46,045 nt of DNA, taken from Flavobacteriales bacterium (GTDB lineage Bacteria; Bacteroidota; Bacteroidia; Flavobacteriales_F; PHOS-HE28). The first letter of the stretch is position 1, and every line of letters starts with the position of its first letter. Location of the stretch: NCBI GenBank assembly GCA_019638085.1, contig JAHBUL010000026.1, forward strand, positions 1 through 46,045, given 5' to 3'. The position numbers were made by a program, and so were the translations under genes. Positions 10,201-18,848 of the stretch are shown one piece after another. The notes below the pieces were generated by a model that did no database searches, had not been told where the DNA came from, and saw nothing but the letters and a program-made list of their open reading frames with translations.

Positions 10201-12279
10201 AACTGGCACGAGTTCTCCTTCCAGCATCTTACCGGAAGGCAAGGCTGGGGGCAATCGCACATTTTCCAGTTCAAGGACGATGATTACAACTTGATGGAAC
10301 TCGCCCGCCCCACGCGCTCGTTCGAATTCTTCGGCGGTGATCACGAGATCTTCTGCGAGGTGAAGGGGAGCAATTTCCAACAATGCTACTGGCGGAAGGA
10401 CCTGGAGATGATGGAGGGACAAGGGTGCATGCAGTATGCATCGTTGAACGTGGGTGTGGTGGATCCCTTTGATTTCACCGCTTGGCAGACCAAGTACAAT
10501 GGTGTTGGCCGCTACTACGGCAACATAAACAATGAAGGGGCATGCGGCCGGCTTCGCCCGGAGAAGAATTTCGTGTTCTGGTATAACCCTGCGAACATGG
10601 ACAGTATGGCGAGTATGCTCACCAATGCCATACCTGATGGGCATTTCGTCCTGGTCCACACCTATCTGCGCCTGTTGAAGGACCCTGTGATCAATTCCAA
10701 TGCCATGGCGGCCCTGTCCGCTCTGGGTGCCACCAACTTGGCAAATGGCACCGTGCCCGATAGTGTGCCGTACATTTTCTTCTGCCGGAAGGGCGACCCC
10801 ACCTCGATTCAGGAAGTATGGGGGGATAATGCCACAGCACTTATCGAGATGTCGGCCCCCATCCACCTGGGCAGTCGAAGTGGCTCCATACAGGCTCCGC
10901 GCAGCAATACTGCGCTCACTTGGGAATCGCTGAGCTGGAAAATGAGACCCATCCAGGCAGACGACAGCAGCAGGGTGCAACTGTCAGGTGTCCTGCAACA
11001 AGGCGTGGAACAACCCCTGTTGGACCTTTCGGGCTTTGCCGGTGATATAGACCTTCAGCCCTTGTTCACTGCGCAACAGTACCCGCAGCTCCGCTTGAAA
11101 GGGCTCTTCTGGAACGACACCTTGCTTGCACCACGGCCGGCGCAATTACAACGTTGGCAACTCCTTGGCATGCCTGCCCCGGAATGTGCGATCGATCCAC
11201 CCGCCGGCTTCTTTGCCCACTTGGACAGTGTGTTCCAAGGCCAGCAGAACGAGGTGATGGTCTCTGTGCGTAACATCGGCCAAATTCCGATGGACAGCCT
11301 GCTGATGACCGCATGGGTGACCGACCACAACAACCAGAATCACCGGGTGCATTACAAGCGGAATGCGCCGTTGCCGGTAGGCGGAATATTGCAGGATACG
11401 ATCCGCTTCAGTTCGCAACAGTTCCCCGGGCCGAACTCGATCACCATCGAGGCCAATCCGGTGGATACCATCACCCAGGTCTATGACCAGCCGGAACAGT
11501 ACCATTTCAACAACATCGCGACGTTGCGCTTCCTCACCTTGCAAGACCTCGAAAATCCCGTCCTGGATGTGACTTTCGACGGCATGCACATTCTTGACGG
11601 CGACATCGTGAGCGCACAACCCGAGATCCAAGTGACCTTGGAGGATGAAAACCAAACGCTGCTGCTGAATGAACCCGGTGACACGATGTTCTTCAAGATC
11701 TTCCTCACCGACCCGTCCGGTACCATGAAGCGGATCTACTTCCGCGAGGGCAACCAGGAGGTGCTGCAGTTCGTACCGGCCACCGGACCGTCCAACGTGA
11801 GCAAGGTCTTCTACCGGCCCAATTTCACGCAGGATGGCAAGTACAAGATCACCGTGCGCGCCAGCGATAAGAGCCGCAACAACAGCGGGGACCGGGACAA
11901 CAGCGTGAACTTCGAGGTGATCAACCGACCCACCATCACGGAAGTGCTGAACTACCCCAATCCGTTCACCACCAGTACGCGCTTCGTCTTCACGCTTACG
12001 GGCCGTCAAGTGCCCACAGCCATGCGGATCCAGATCATGACCATTAGTGGCCGTGTGGTGCGCGAGGTATCCATGGCGGAACTTGGTCATCTTCACGTGG
12101 GGCGGAACATCACCGATTTCACCTGGGACGGAACCGATCAGTTCGGCGACCGATTAGCGCGCGGTGTGTACCTGTACCGGGTGATCGCTCAATTGAACGG
12201 GCAGGACATCGAATACCGTGATGGCGGAGCAGGGTCCTATTTCAAGAAGGGCTTCGGGAAGATGTACTTGCTGCGGTAG
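7204..12279 (+). CDS. PorU-like C25 cysteine peptidase of the T9SS (PorU2 type)
   Basis: This 1691-residue secreted protein has an N-terminal signal peptide. A gingipain-type C25 peptidase domain lies at roughly residues 410-780, with the likely dyad His653 (FYAHAFGG) and Cys683 (GNSCYTG). CARDB/Ig-like segments follow at about 784-900 and 1340-1445. Between them, about 1022-1219, is a region resembling the ILEI/PANDER fold (DGHFVLVHTYLRL). The C-terminus has NYPNPF and a FlgD-like GVYLYR sorting domain. PorU cleaves the sorting domain of T9SS cargo and attaches cargo to lipopolysaccharide. This protein is several hundred residues longer than classical PorU, which fits the PorU2 class. A substrate-specific sortase or a surface peptidase are both possible roles. 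Confidence 0.85.
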   Translation: MRKSLLIAVILGLALGASAQPYGNEWIHHDREYWSFKVWQDGIRRIDSTALADAGFPLTTVDPRTIQLYARGRQVPIHVEGEQDGVFNSGDFIEFYGAKNDAWLDSTLWDDPAHINNPYYSLYNDTIRYYLTWGPLAEASRMTETGSSNWAAHTPLPWCWATTLLTYANTYQGGKRTTQGASVSMINEAEGYFHNAVIAAVTADGSVNYTLNLPQLYTGLDPPASTYRFVLASLNNSGGNICNDHHLRVTHAGTTYADTIFRGYGLLKYEFQFPPSTVTGTNTIVTATAVHDLVCSELAPDYLDAYAPAWQSIRYPRTFVFAAGAVVEVPGQTATDSILMSFTSSANPVVYAFAPNGIHRVQVTPQAGAAHNAVLPPSIQDMRVVVSAPAGILPISGLAPVNGTGFFPDLGADLPDSALVIVTHPTLMVAAMQYATYRETSFHNRYNTVVADVEQLYDQFGGGVRQHPLAIRNYLRYVYDHAPTKPQALFLIGKSVKSPATGGLDYQKGYRKDPLASAACLVPTMGWPSSDILFGLNLSGNQPAYLSVPVGRLAARTPTQVLDYLAKVDSVESQPPAAWMKNILHFRGGNTAQERIQFDAALNSFQVFAEDTSFFGNVTKFVKDGGAVIEQAAADSVTDMIENGVTLMTFYAHAFGGGFDITIDVPTNYNWHGKFPTILGNSCYTGNLHLFDGVSSSEQFVLHENAGAVAFLSSVDVGLSTYLQQYSRDFYRSFSQVNYGKSIGTHMRFAALNQLSVGDIESLNSAETMTLHGDPTLIMNSPELPDLEITLADVSTIPQQVTADVDSFQVRVIFRNIGRGTHQPFYVALERDLVAEGVTLPAMIQQVSMNAYQDTVFFTLPTTVAAGGLGINDLRIRLDLDPDLIAEIDDFGNNQVTFRMSISTGDLLPVEPYNFAITSNPAPKLKASTGDPFAGPRNYIFQIDTTDLYNSPVMEQHSLTAPGGVVEWQPTSIYSLNSSQDSVVYFWRCTLDSAGQGGYNWHEFSFQHLTGRQGWGQSHIFQFKDDDYNLMELARPTRSFEFFGGDHEIFCEVKGSNFQQCYWRKDLEMMEGQGCMQYASLNVGVVDPFDFTAWQTKYNGVGRYYGNINNEGACGRLRPEKNFVFWYNPANMDSMASMLTNAIPDGHFVLVHTYLRLLKDPVINSNAMAALSALGATNLANGTVPDSVPYIFFCRKGDPTSIQEVWGDNATALIEMSAPIHLGSRSGSIQAPRSNTALTWESLSWKMRPIQADDSSRVQLSGVLQQGVEQPLLDLSGFAGDIDLQPLFTAQQYPQLRLKGLFWNDTLLAPRPAQLQRWQLLGMPAPECAIDPPAGFFAHLDSVFQGQQNEVMVSVRNIGQIPMDSLLMTAWVTDHNNQNHRVHYKRNAPLPVGGILQDTIRFSSQQFPGPNSITIEANPVDTITQVYDQPEQYHFNNIATLRFLTLQDLENPVLDVTFDGMHILDGDIVSAQPEIQVTLEDENQTLLLNEPGDTMFFKIFLTDPSGTMKRIYFREGNQEVLQFVPATGPSNVSKVFYRPNFTQDGKYKITVRASDKSRNNSGDRDNSVNFEVINRPTITEVLNYPNPFTTSTRFVFTLTGRQVPTAMRIQIMTISGRVVREVSMAELGHLHVGRNITDFTWDGTDQFGDRLARGVYLYRVIAQLNGQDIEYRDGGAGSYFKKGFGKMYLLR

Positions 12280-12318
12280 GGAATTCCCCTCCTATCCCTC
12301 TTCCGATCTGCGTAATCC

Positions 12319-12361
12319 GGGTCATCGGCGGTTGTTCCCCTCCCGCTCATCCGCCTGACCC
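12319..12361 (+). terminator. Hairpin after the PorU-like gene
   Basis: GGGTCA with CGGCGG pairs with CCGCC and TGACCC across a 20-odd base loop, leaving a small bulge. There is no T run, so it is a weak terminator candidate at the end of the PorV/PorU-like operon, and lnt has its own promoter element downstream. Confidence 0.35.
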
Positions 12362-12378
12362 CAGCTAAGTCCCGGTAT

Positions 12379-12386
12379 TACTTTCG
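12379..12386 (+). promoter_or_regulatory. Candidate -7 element for lnt
   Basis: TACTTTCG matches TAnnTTCG and ends five bases before the lnt ATG. A transcript starting at normal spacing would have almost no leader. Confidence 0.4.
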
Positions 12387-12391
12387 GCCGC

Positions 12392-14071
12392 ATGCGGCAT
12401 CGGTCCTTCTACCTGCTTTGCGCGCTCCTCACCGGGGCATTGCTCGCACTCGCGTGGCCAGCAGTTGGCGGACTTACCCCATTCATCTTCGTGGCGTGGG
12501 TGCCATTGCTCTATGCAGAGGAAGCCTATGCCCACAGTGCAAGGGGAGAGCGGCCGCGCAACTTCATGCCGTATGTAATGCTGGCCCTGTTGGTATGGAA
12601 CCTGGCCACTACTTGGTGGCTTTTCTACGTGAGTGAACACCTCGGTACACGGCTCTTTACCCTGATCGGTCCCAACGTGGGCAATGTGTTGGTGATGTCC
12701 GTCCCTTGGTTGCTGTTCCGCATCGTACGGCGCAGCCTCGGAGGTACATGGGCACGCTGGGCTTTGATGGTGTTCTGGCTGGCCTTTGAACGCTTCCACA
12801 TGCATTGGGACCTCAGCTGGCCATGGTTGACCTTGGGCAATGTCTTCGCCGGTGATATCGCTTGGGTGCAGTGGTACGAGATCACCGGACATCTCGGTGG
12901 AAGCATCTGGGTTTGGGTGGCCAACATCGCCATACTCGGTGTCGCTCTGAAAGGAACCACAGGTGAGAAAAAGCTCATTACCGGCCCGGCCTTGGTGGCC
13001 GTTGCGGTGATCGCCCTACCGCTGCTGATCTCCGTGATCCGCTATGTCACCTTCACGGAAAAGGGAGATCCGATCAAGGTGGTGGTGGTGCAACCCAACA
13101 TCGATCCGTACAAGGAAAAGTTCGGTGCAGTGGATCCCTTGGCGCAGTTGGATGCCATGCTGGCCCAAGCGGAACCTTTGGTGGACACTTCCACGGTCCT
13201 GATCGTGTTGCCGGAGACCGCATTGCAGGAGCCTCCAACGCTTTCCAACGACAATGGGCGTTTGGTATTCCACGGTCTTTGGGAGAACGATATGCGCAAC
13301 AGCCTGAGCTTGGCCCGCATCGGTGACTTCCTGAGGGGTCACCCCGGAACATCTCTTATTGCTGGTATGTCCTCCGCTCGGCTTTATCCGCCCGATGCCG
13401 AATATCCCCTATCCGCACGTATCCTGGAAGGGATGGACCGGGCGTTCGATGCCTACAACGCCGCCCTGATGGTCAATGCGGACGGGAGCTTTGATATGTA
13501 CAACAAGTCCAAGCTGGTGCCCGGGGTGGAACTGATGCCCTTTGAGAATGTACTTGGTCCGCTGGGAGGGCTCGCCTTGGACCTCGGTGGCACAACCGGC
13601 AGCTTGGGTACCCAAGAAGAGCGGTCGGTGATCTGGAATACCGATAGGCGCGTAGGTGTGGCTCCCACTATCTGTTACGAAAGCATCTACGGTGACCATG
13701 TAGCTGCGCACGTCCGGAACGGGGCCAACCTCATTGTGATCATGACCAACGACGGGTGGTGGAGCGATACGCCGGGCTATAAGCAACATTTGCTTTACGG
13801 GAAGTTGCGCGCAGTTGAGACCCGCCGCGATGTGGCCCGTTCAGCGAATACAGGCATCTCCTGCTTCATTGACCAGCGTGGTGACATTTACCAACGAACC
13901 GGTTGGTGGGTAAAGGCAACCATCAAGGGAACCTTACATACACGGACGGACCTTACGTTCTATGTGAAGTACGGTGATTATATCGGGAAGGGCGCTTATG
14001 CAGCTTCCGTATTGGTACTGCTGTTGGCAGGAGGAATGGGGGTGAGGAGGAAGGAGAGTCGTGAGTCGTGA
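12392..14071 (+). CDS. lnt: Apolipoprotein N-acyltransferase
   Basis: This 559-residue inner-membrane enzyme adds the third acyl chain to the N-terminal cysteine of lipoproteins. The N-terminal part has several membrane helices and contains WLAFERFHMHWDLSWPWLTLGN, the typical loop before the nitrilase domain. The periplasmic nitrilase-like domain carries the triad Glu275 (LPETALQ), Lys372 (YNKSKLVPG) and Cys428 (ICYES), followed by LRAVETRRDVARSANTG. One last helix precedes the stop. The length is normal for the family. It is convergent with the T9SS gene downstream, with a short hairpin between them. Confidence 0.95.
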   Translation: MRHRSFYLLCALLTGALLALAWPAVGGLTPFIFVAWVPLLYAEEAYAHSARGERPRNFMPYVMLALLVWNLATTWWLFYVSEHLGTRLFTLIGPNVGNVLVMSVPWLLFRIVRRSLGGTWARWALMVFWLAFERFHMHWDLSWPWLTLGNVFAGDIAWVQWYEITGHLGGSIWVWVANIAILGVALKGTTGEKKLITGPALVAVAVIALPLLISVIRYVTFTEKGDPIKVVVVQPNIDPYKEKFGAVDPLAQLDAMLAQAEPLVDTSTVLIVLPETALQEPPTLSNDNGRLVFHGLWENDMRNSLSLARIGDFLRGHPGTSLIAGMSSARLYPPDAEYPLSARILEGMDRAFDAYNAALMVNADGSFDMYNKSKLVPGVELMPFENVLGPLGGLALDLGGTTGSLGTQEERSVIWNTDRRVGVAPTICYESIYGDHVAAHVRNGANLIVIMTNDGWWSDTPGYKQHLLYGKLRAVETRRDVARSANTGISCFIDQRGDIYQRTGWWVKATIKGTLHTRTDLTFYVKYGDYIGKGAYAASVLVLLLAGGMGVRRKESRES

Positions 14072-14089
14072 GTCTGGAGTTCCAGTCAC
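14068..14089. terminator. Short hairpin between convergent genes
   Basis: GTGAGTCTGGA and TCCAGTCAC form a small stem that begins at the lnt stop codon. The surrounding GTCGTGAGTC words belong to the stuttered repeat type seen also at 21356-21423. It may serve both lnt and the convergent gene. Confidence 0.4.
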
Positions 14090-14121
14090 TGATCACCCAT
14101 CACTCACAGCCACCACCTGTG

Positions 14122-15483
14122 TCAATCCAGATGCACCCGGCGTGACATCATGTTGGTGCTGTTGAACAGCTGCACCATGTAGATGCCCGTGGCGATGCCA
14201 CGCTTGTCCACCTGTAACGTAGTTGAACCGGTGTTGATCACCTGTGAGGCTCGGGTGGTCATCACCTTGCCTTGCGAATCCATCAGGGTAAGGTCATAAA
14301 CCCCATCCAGCGTCGAGGAGACCACGAGGTTCAGATAGGTGCCATCGTCCCATGCATGTACAATGGCGGTGCCATTTTCGGCCCCACAACCTGCGGCAAT
14401 GGTGTTGCTCACCGTGGTGGTGCCATTGATGTCCGTTTGACGTAAGCGGTAGTAGGCCAGCCCTTGGGCAGCATCATCGGTGAAGGTGTAGTTGATCATG
14501 CTGCTGCTGTTACCAGCGCCAAGCACAGTGCCGATGGAGGCCCATTCACTGGCATCGCGGCTTTTCTCGATGGTGAAGTAGGCGTTGTCCTGCTCCGATG
14601 CCGTGGTCCATTTCAATTGGATCACCTTGCCTTCACACTGTCCTTCCCATGCCACGAGGGTGATGGGCAGAGGCATGGTCGTACTGGCCAAGGTCCAACT
14701 GCGATAGAAATCAGCAGGGGTAGGAGGGGCCGCATTGGTAGTTACGCCCGTGCCGAGTGCACCCATTTGGGGAATATCGAACCACTTGCCCAGTGTGGAA
14801 TTGAAGCGCTGGGCCAAGAGCGTCGCTGACAAGAGCGGTGTGTTCCCGCCGTTGACCGCTGCCTCTGACGGGTCGAATGCGAAGGTGATGCTTACAGCGG
14901 GATTGGCCGTGTAATTGTACGGAGTCTCGCCAGCATCGATGATCCAAAACCGGTCGATCGCATTCGCCGAGTTGTTCACGGAACCAGTGAGGTAGTCGTT
15001 CATATGCGTGACATCCGAGGGCCGGTAGTTATTGTTGTCCCATCCGAGATTTACAGGTCCGCCCCCCGGTTTGCCCAAGCTGTTGTACGTGGAGAAGATC
15101 AACGAACCTGCCCCGCTACCGGCTGAGGTCTTTTGAACGGTGAGCGGCATGGCATAACCAGCAGCAGTGGTCCCTGTGGAAAAGGGTACCACATAAGTTC
15201 CAGTGGCCGTACCGATGGCCCAGCGGATCTTATTGAGTTCCGTCTCGCTCTTGATGATCGGGACATCCGCCGTAACACCAAGAAGCGTCATCGCGTTGGC
15301 ATTGGAGTTGTCGATCACCAAGTACGTCCCCGGGTTCGTCGCCGGACTGTTGTCCGGATTGAAGACCACGAAAGGATGTTGGTTCACATTGGTTCCAGTG
15401 CTGCTGAAGACAATGCGCGCAGCTTGCGCTTGGCAGAGCACAGCGAGAAAAGTACCAAGGAGAAGGAGTAGGGTTCTGGGCAT
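14122..15483 (-). CDS. Secreted protein with T9SS type A sorting domain
   Basis: This 453-residue protein begins with a signal peptide (PRTLLLLLGTFLAVLCQAQA). Its N-terminal 260 or so residues are a beta-rich region with no family I recognise. A fibronectin-like segment follows (LKWTTASEQDNAYFTIEKS at about residues 310-330, then YYRLRQTDINGT), a combination very common in Bacteroidota cargo. The last 80 residues are a T9SS sorting domain (DKRGIATGIYMVQLF). It is presumably exported and displayed on the cell surface. A TAACTTTG element lies eight bases before the start. Confidence 0.85.
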   Translation of the reverse strand: MPRTLLLLLGTFLAVLCQAQAARIVFSSTGTNVNQHPFVVFNPDNSPATNPGTYLVIDNSNANAMTLLGVTADVPIIKSETELNKIRWAIGTATGTYVVPFSTGTTAAGYAMPLTVQKTSAGSGAGSLIFSTYNSLGKPGGGPVNLGWDNNNYRPSDVTHMNDYLTGSVNNSANAIDRFWIIDAGETPYNYTANPAVSITFAFDPSEAAVNGGNTPLLSATLLAQRFNSTLGKWFDIPQMGALGTGVTTNAAPPTPADFYRSWTLASTTMPLPITLVAWEGQCEGKVIQLKWTTASEQDNAYFTIEKSRDASEWASIGTVLGAGNSSSMINYTFTDDAAQGLAYYRLRQTDINGTTTVSNTIAAGCGAENGTAIVHAWDDGTYLNLVVSSTLDGVYDLTLMDSQGKVMTTRASQVINTGSTTLQVDKRGIATGIYMVQLFNSTNMMSRRVHLD

Positions 15484-15491
15484 GGGCAAGC

Positions 15492-15499
15492 CAAAGTTA
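15492..15499 (-). promoter_or_regulatory. -7 element for the T9SS cargo gene
   Basis: On the minus strand this reads TAACTTTG, a perfect match to TAnnTTTG, eight bases before the ATG at 15483. The gap implies a nearly leaderless message. Confidence 0.5.
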
Positions 15500-15678
15500 G
15501 ACGAATTGCCCACACCTGCTACACACGACGGACATTTTTCCGGTCGGTGAGGATCTTTGGAACAGGGACGTGTTAATAATGCAAGCACACGGCTCCTTGG
15601 GATTGATCATCGCAAGCGGGGATCTGGGTTGGGTCACGTAAGTGACGAGCGGATAGGGCAAGGGTTGCCCCTTGCTGA

Positions 15679-15686
15679 TAACTTTG
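15679..15686 (+). promoter_or_regulatory. -7 element upstream of pabB
   Basis: TAACTTTG matches TAnnTTTG exactly and lies in the 289-base gap between the divergent T9SS gene and pabB. A second, imperfect element (TATCCTTG, 15761-15768) ends four bases before the GTG at 15773. The rest of the gap shows no ORF or RNA that I can support. Confidence 0.45.
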
Positions 15687-15772
15687 CGTGTTCCGGCCAC
15701 CCCTTCAGGACCAAGTGAGCCCAAGGACCTGTGGTTGGGCCCCGTGCTCTTCTGGTTCCGTATCCTTGCATC

Positions 15773-16999
15773 GTGGGATCACCTATTACCCTCCCTTGGT
15801 TCGGAGCGCTGGATTGGCGGGCCTTGGAGCCTTTTCGCCAGGTGCTTGCCCGAAGGGTGCGCGACCGCGAGGAGTGGCTGGTGGCCGTGGGCGTCGGAGG
15901 GCCTTTTTCCACTGAACCGAAAATCGGGGAGAAAGTCTGTGTAGGCTATGCTGGATACGACCTGAAGAACCAATTTGAGGGCCTGCACAGTCGACACCCG
16001 GAGCAGGATGGATTTGCTTTATCGAAATGGTGGTCTCCTCGCTTTTGGGTCCACCTGAAGAAGGAGAGGGCCGTGCTGCATGCCGCAGCTGAGCATGAAG
16101 AAGAAGGGTTGGACTTCCTGAAGCGGCTCCTCGCCGATCCCGGACCTGCCCCCGCAATGGCTCCGGCGAATTGGGAGCGCACTACTACCAGGGAACGATA
16201 TCTCCAGCAAGTTTCAGCTTTGTTGGAACACATCCAACGGGGCGACATCTACGAAGTGAACTATTGCAGCCAGCGCACCGCCCACTTGCCTGCATTCGAT
16301 TGCTACACGGCATTTGCCCGTCTTTTGGACCATTCCAATGCCCCTTTCGCGGCCTTCCTGCGGGATGGCTACCATGTGGCGCTTTGTGCCAGCCCGGAAC
16401 GCTTCATCCGCATGGAAGGGGGACGATTGATCAGCCAGCCGATGAAAGGCACCCGGCCACGCGGCCGAAGCATGGCCGAAGATGCTGCCTTAGTCGAGGA
16501 ATTGGCCAACGACCCCAAGGAGCGCAGCGAGAACATCATGGCCTTGGATGTAGCCCGCAACGACCTCAGCCGGATCGCCGCGCCGGGCTCGGTGCAGGTG
16601 GAAGAGCTTTGTGAGGTGAAGAGCTACATGAACGTACACCAGCTTGTGAGTACCGTCAGTGCCGGCATCCGTGAAGGGATCGCGCCCATGGATATCCTGC
16701 GGGCCACCTTCCCCATGGCCAGCATGACCGGCGCGCCCAAGGTGCGGGCCATGCAACTGATAGACGAAGTGGAGGATATGCGCCGCGGCCTCTTCAGCGG
16801 CACCATCGGCTTTTTTCTACCCGATGGCACCGCCGATCTCAACGTGGTGATCCGCACTGTCACTTGGGATGCATCCACCGGCCGAGCCTCCTTGATCTCC
16901 GGTGGCGCCATCACAGCCGGTAGCACCGCGATGCAGGAATTCGAAGAGTGCGAACACAAGGCGCGCACGGTACTGAATGCCTTCGGCCATGGTTGCTGA
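15773..16999 (+). CDS. pabB: Aminodeoxychorismate synthase component I
   Basis: This 408-residue enzyme converts chorismate and ammonia to 4-amino-4-deoxychorismate, the first step from chorismate to p-aminobenzoate and folate. The chorismate-binding domain shows QRGDIYEVNYCSQ, CASPERF, QPMKGTRPRG, VEELCEVKSYMNVHQLVS and MTGAPKVRAMQLIDEVE with RRGLFSGTIGF. Anthranilate synthase component I is the main alternative, but the GDIYEVNYC and KGTRPRG context and the lack of trp neighbours favour pabB. The start is uncertain: GTG at 15773 fits the family N-terminus, and GTG at 15731 would add 14 residues. The end overlaps tilS. Confidence 0.88.
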   Translation: MGSPITLPWFGALDWRALEPFRQVLARRVRDREEWLVAVGVGGPFSTEPKIGEKVCVGYAGYDLKNQFEGLHSRHPEQDGFALSKWWSPRFWVHLKKERAVLHAAAEHEEEGLDFLKRLLADPGPAPAMAPANWERTTTRERYLQQVSALLEHIQRGDIYEVNYCSQRTAHLPAFDCYTAFARLLDHSNAPFAAFLRDGYHVALCASPERFIRMEGGRLISQPMKGTRPRGRSMAEDAALVEELANDPKERSENIMALDVARNDLSRIAAPGSVQVEELCEVKSYMNVHQLVSTVSAGIREGIAPMDILRATFPMASMTGAPKVRAMQLIDEVEDMRRGLFSGTIGFFLPDGTADLNVVIRTVTWDASTGRASLISGGAITAGSTAMQEFEECEHKARTVLNAFGHGC

Positions 17000-18332
17000 A
17001 GTACTCCGCACGATCCGTCGCGAGCAAATGCTCGAACCCGGAGAACCCCTCTGGGTGGCGGTAAGCGGAGGGGTGGACAGTATGGTGCTGTTGCACGTGC
17101 TTCGCGAATTGGGCCATCCCTGCCGGGTAGCGCATGTGGACCACGGCCTGCGCGGTGCGGAAAGCGATGCCGATAGAACATTCGTGGAGGAGCAAGCCCA
17201 ACTTTTGGGGTTGCCGTTCCGATCAGTACGGGTGGATCCGAAGGCTGGTGCGGAAGGCATTTCCGTGCAGATGGCCGCCCGGGAATTGCGCTATGCCTGG
17301 TTCAAGGAATTGCTTCGGGAAGAACCGGCCTGCATCGCGTTGGGCCATCACCGCGATGATGTTGTGGAGACCCTGCTCCTGAACTTGCTTCGCGGGATCG
17401 GAGCGCACGGCTGGGCAGGTATTCCGCCGGTGACCCAACTGAAGGAAGGCCGGATCTGTAGACCCTTACTTTCCGTGGACCGCGAGCGGATCATTACCTA
17501 TGCAACGGCGAACAACATCCCGTTCCGGGAAGATGCGAGCAATACAGACCCGCATTACCTACGCAATCGCGTACGCACGGAACTGCTTCCCCTAATGGAG
17601 AACATGCGGCCCGGCGCACGCCGCACCTTGGCTCGGGGAACCCAGCTATTGGATGAACTGGCAAAAGCCGCCGAGCTACAATTGGCGCGGGAAGCAGAAG
17701 GGCTGACGATGGATACGAAGGGTATGCTGCAGATCCCATTCGAACGATTGGCCGAAAGTGCCGCACCGCGCTTGCTTTTGATGCGGCTGTTCCACGGGTT
17801 GGATCCACATCCGGACCTGATCGACCAGCTGCTCGAGGCCGTGCGCGAGCGGTCCACGGGTGCCCACTTCCGGATAGGTGATCGCCAGGTTTCCGTGGAA
17901 AGGGACCGATTGGTAGTGGATAGCCCACAGGATGGCTTTCCCACTTTCACCATTTCCGCGTCCCAAGCAGGGAATGGTCATTCAGGCCACTTTTCATGGG
18001 GCATCCGCGATGTTTCCGAGGTGGATCTGGCACAAGGCATGAACACGGCTTGGTTGGACCTTGACCAGCTGGAGTTCCCCATGCGGATGCGGCCATGGCA
18101 GGTCGGGGATCGTATGCGGCCCGTGGGCTTGAGTGGCTCGAAGCTCGTCAGCGACATCCTGATCGATGCCGGAGCATCGCGCAGCGCCAAGGCAGGCAGC
18201 TATGTGCTCGTAAGCGGATCGTCCATCGTTTGGCTGGTCGGCCATCGTATTGCAGAGGGGTATTCCCCGGGAAGGGGCACGAAGAAGGTGTTCTGCATGT
18301 CGCTTCAACCGGATCAGGATCACCATCTTTAG
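16989..18332 (+). CDS. tilS: tRNA(Ile)-lysidine synthetase
   Basis: This 447-residue enzyme attaches lysine to C34 of tRNA-Ile(CAU), changing its codon from AUG to AUA. The PP-loop motif SGGVDS is at residues 26-31, followed by HVDHGLRG and GHHRDDVVETLLLNLLRG. The central TilS domain and a C-terminal substrate-binding domain (PWQVGDRMRPVGLSGSKLVSD) are present. The start at 16989 overlaps the end of pabB by 11 bases, and an in-frame ATG at 16977 is possible. Coupled expression with pabB is likely, and the folate gene appears to be an unrelated passenger. Confidence 0.95.
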   Translation: MVAEVLRTIRREQMLEPGEPLWVAVSGGVDSMVLLHVLRELGHPCRVAHVDHGLRGAESDADRTFVEEQAQLLGLPFRSVRVDPKAGAEGISVQMAARELRYAWFKELLREEPACIALGHHRDDVVETLLLNLLRGIGAHGWAGIPPVTQLKEGRICRPLLSVDRERIITYATANNIPFREDASNTDPHYLRNRVRTELLPLMENMRPGARRTLARGTQLLDELAKAAELQLAREAEGLTMDTKGMLQIPFERLAESAAPRLLLMRLFHGLDPHPDLIDQLLEAVRERSTGAHFRIGDRQVSVERDRLVVDSPQDGFPTFTISASQAGNGHSGHFSWGIRDVSEVDLAQGMNTAWLDLDQLEFPMRMRPWQVGDRMRPVGLSGSKLVSDILIDAGASRSAKAGSYVLVSGSSIVWLVGHRIAEGYSPGRGTKKVFCMSLQPDQDHHL

Positions 18333-18366
18333 CGTTTCCAGCACGGCATTTACTGTGTGCAAAAGG

Positions 18367-18374
18367 TAGCTTTG
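18367..18374 (+). promoter_or_regulatory. -7 element for the DsbD-alpha/dsbD pair
   Basis: TAGCTTTG matches TAnnTTTG and ends ten bases before the ATG at 18385. Confidence 0.45.
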
Positions 18375-18384
18375 GCATTCCATC

Positions 18385-18846
18385 ATGCGCATTGCTCCAC
18401 GATCACTCCTTCTGATCATTGGCTCGGTCATCGTGTCCACCCTCATGGCGGGTGGGCCGGTATCATGGGTATTCGCCGCTGCACCCTCCGAAGGCGATAC
18501 CGTGGAAGTTCAGATGAATGCCACCTGTGAACCAGGCTGGCACATTTACGCATTGACGCTACCGAGCGATGAGGGCCCCCTACCGACGGTGATCGAAGTG
18601 GATGCAGGCCCCGAATACCAGCTCGCCGGCGTAACCTTGGAACCCAAGCCCATCGAGGAGAATGATCCCAACTTCGGGATGATCGTCCGGTATCATGGGG
18701 GAAAAACTACATTTATTCAACCTGTGGAACGCAACTCTACCGGTGCTTTCACCATCCATGGCTCCGTGGAATACATGGCTTGTAACGACATGACCTGTTT
18801 GCCGCCGACCAAGGTGGAGTTCACCTTGGATATCCCATCCCGTTAA
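18385..18846 (+). CDS. Stand-alone DsbD-alpha (thiol redox) domain protein
   Basis: This 153-residue exported protein has a signal peptide and then one copy of the DsbD N-terminal domain: CEPGWHIYALTLP at about residues 48-60 and the paired cysteines Cys133 and Cys138 in YMACNDMTCLPP. That spacing matches both alpha domains of the DsbD encoded two bases downstream. In DsbD this domain receives electrons from the membrane core and hands them to periplasmic partners. A free copy could be an extra shuttle or a specific acceptor for DsbD. The two genes form an operon. Confidence 0.82.
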   Translation: MRIAPRSLLLIIGSVIVSTLMAGGPVSWVFAAAPSEGDTVEVQMNATCEPGWHIYALTLPSDEGPLPTVIEVDAGPEYQLAGVTLEPKPIEENDPNFGMIVRYHGGKTTFIQPVERNSTGAFTIHGSVEYMACNDMTCLPPTKVEFTLDIPSR

Positions 18847-18848
18847 TT

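Noticed and set aside
11146..12096. Minus-strand open frame of 316 codons
   Set aside because: It is antisense to the C-terminal region of the PorU-like protein and is rich in His and Val/Asp repeats expected from complementary codons.
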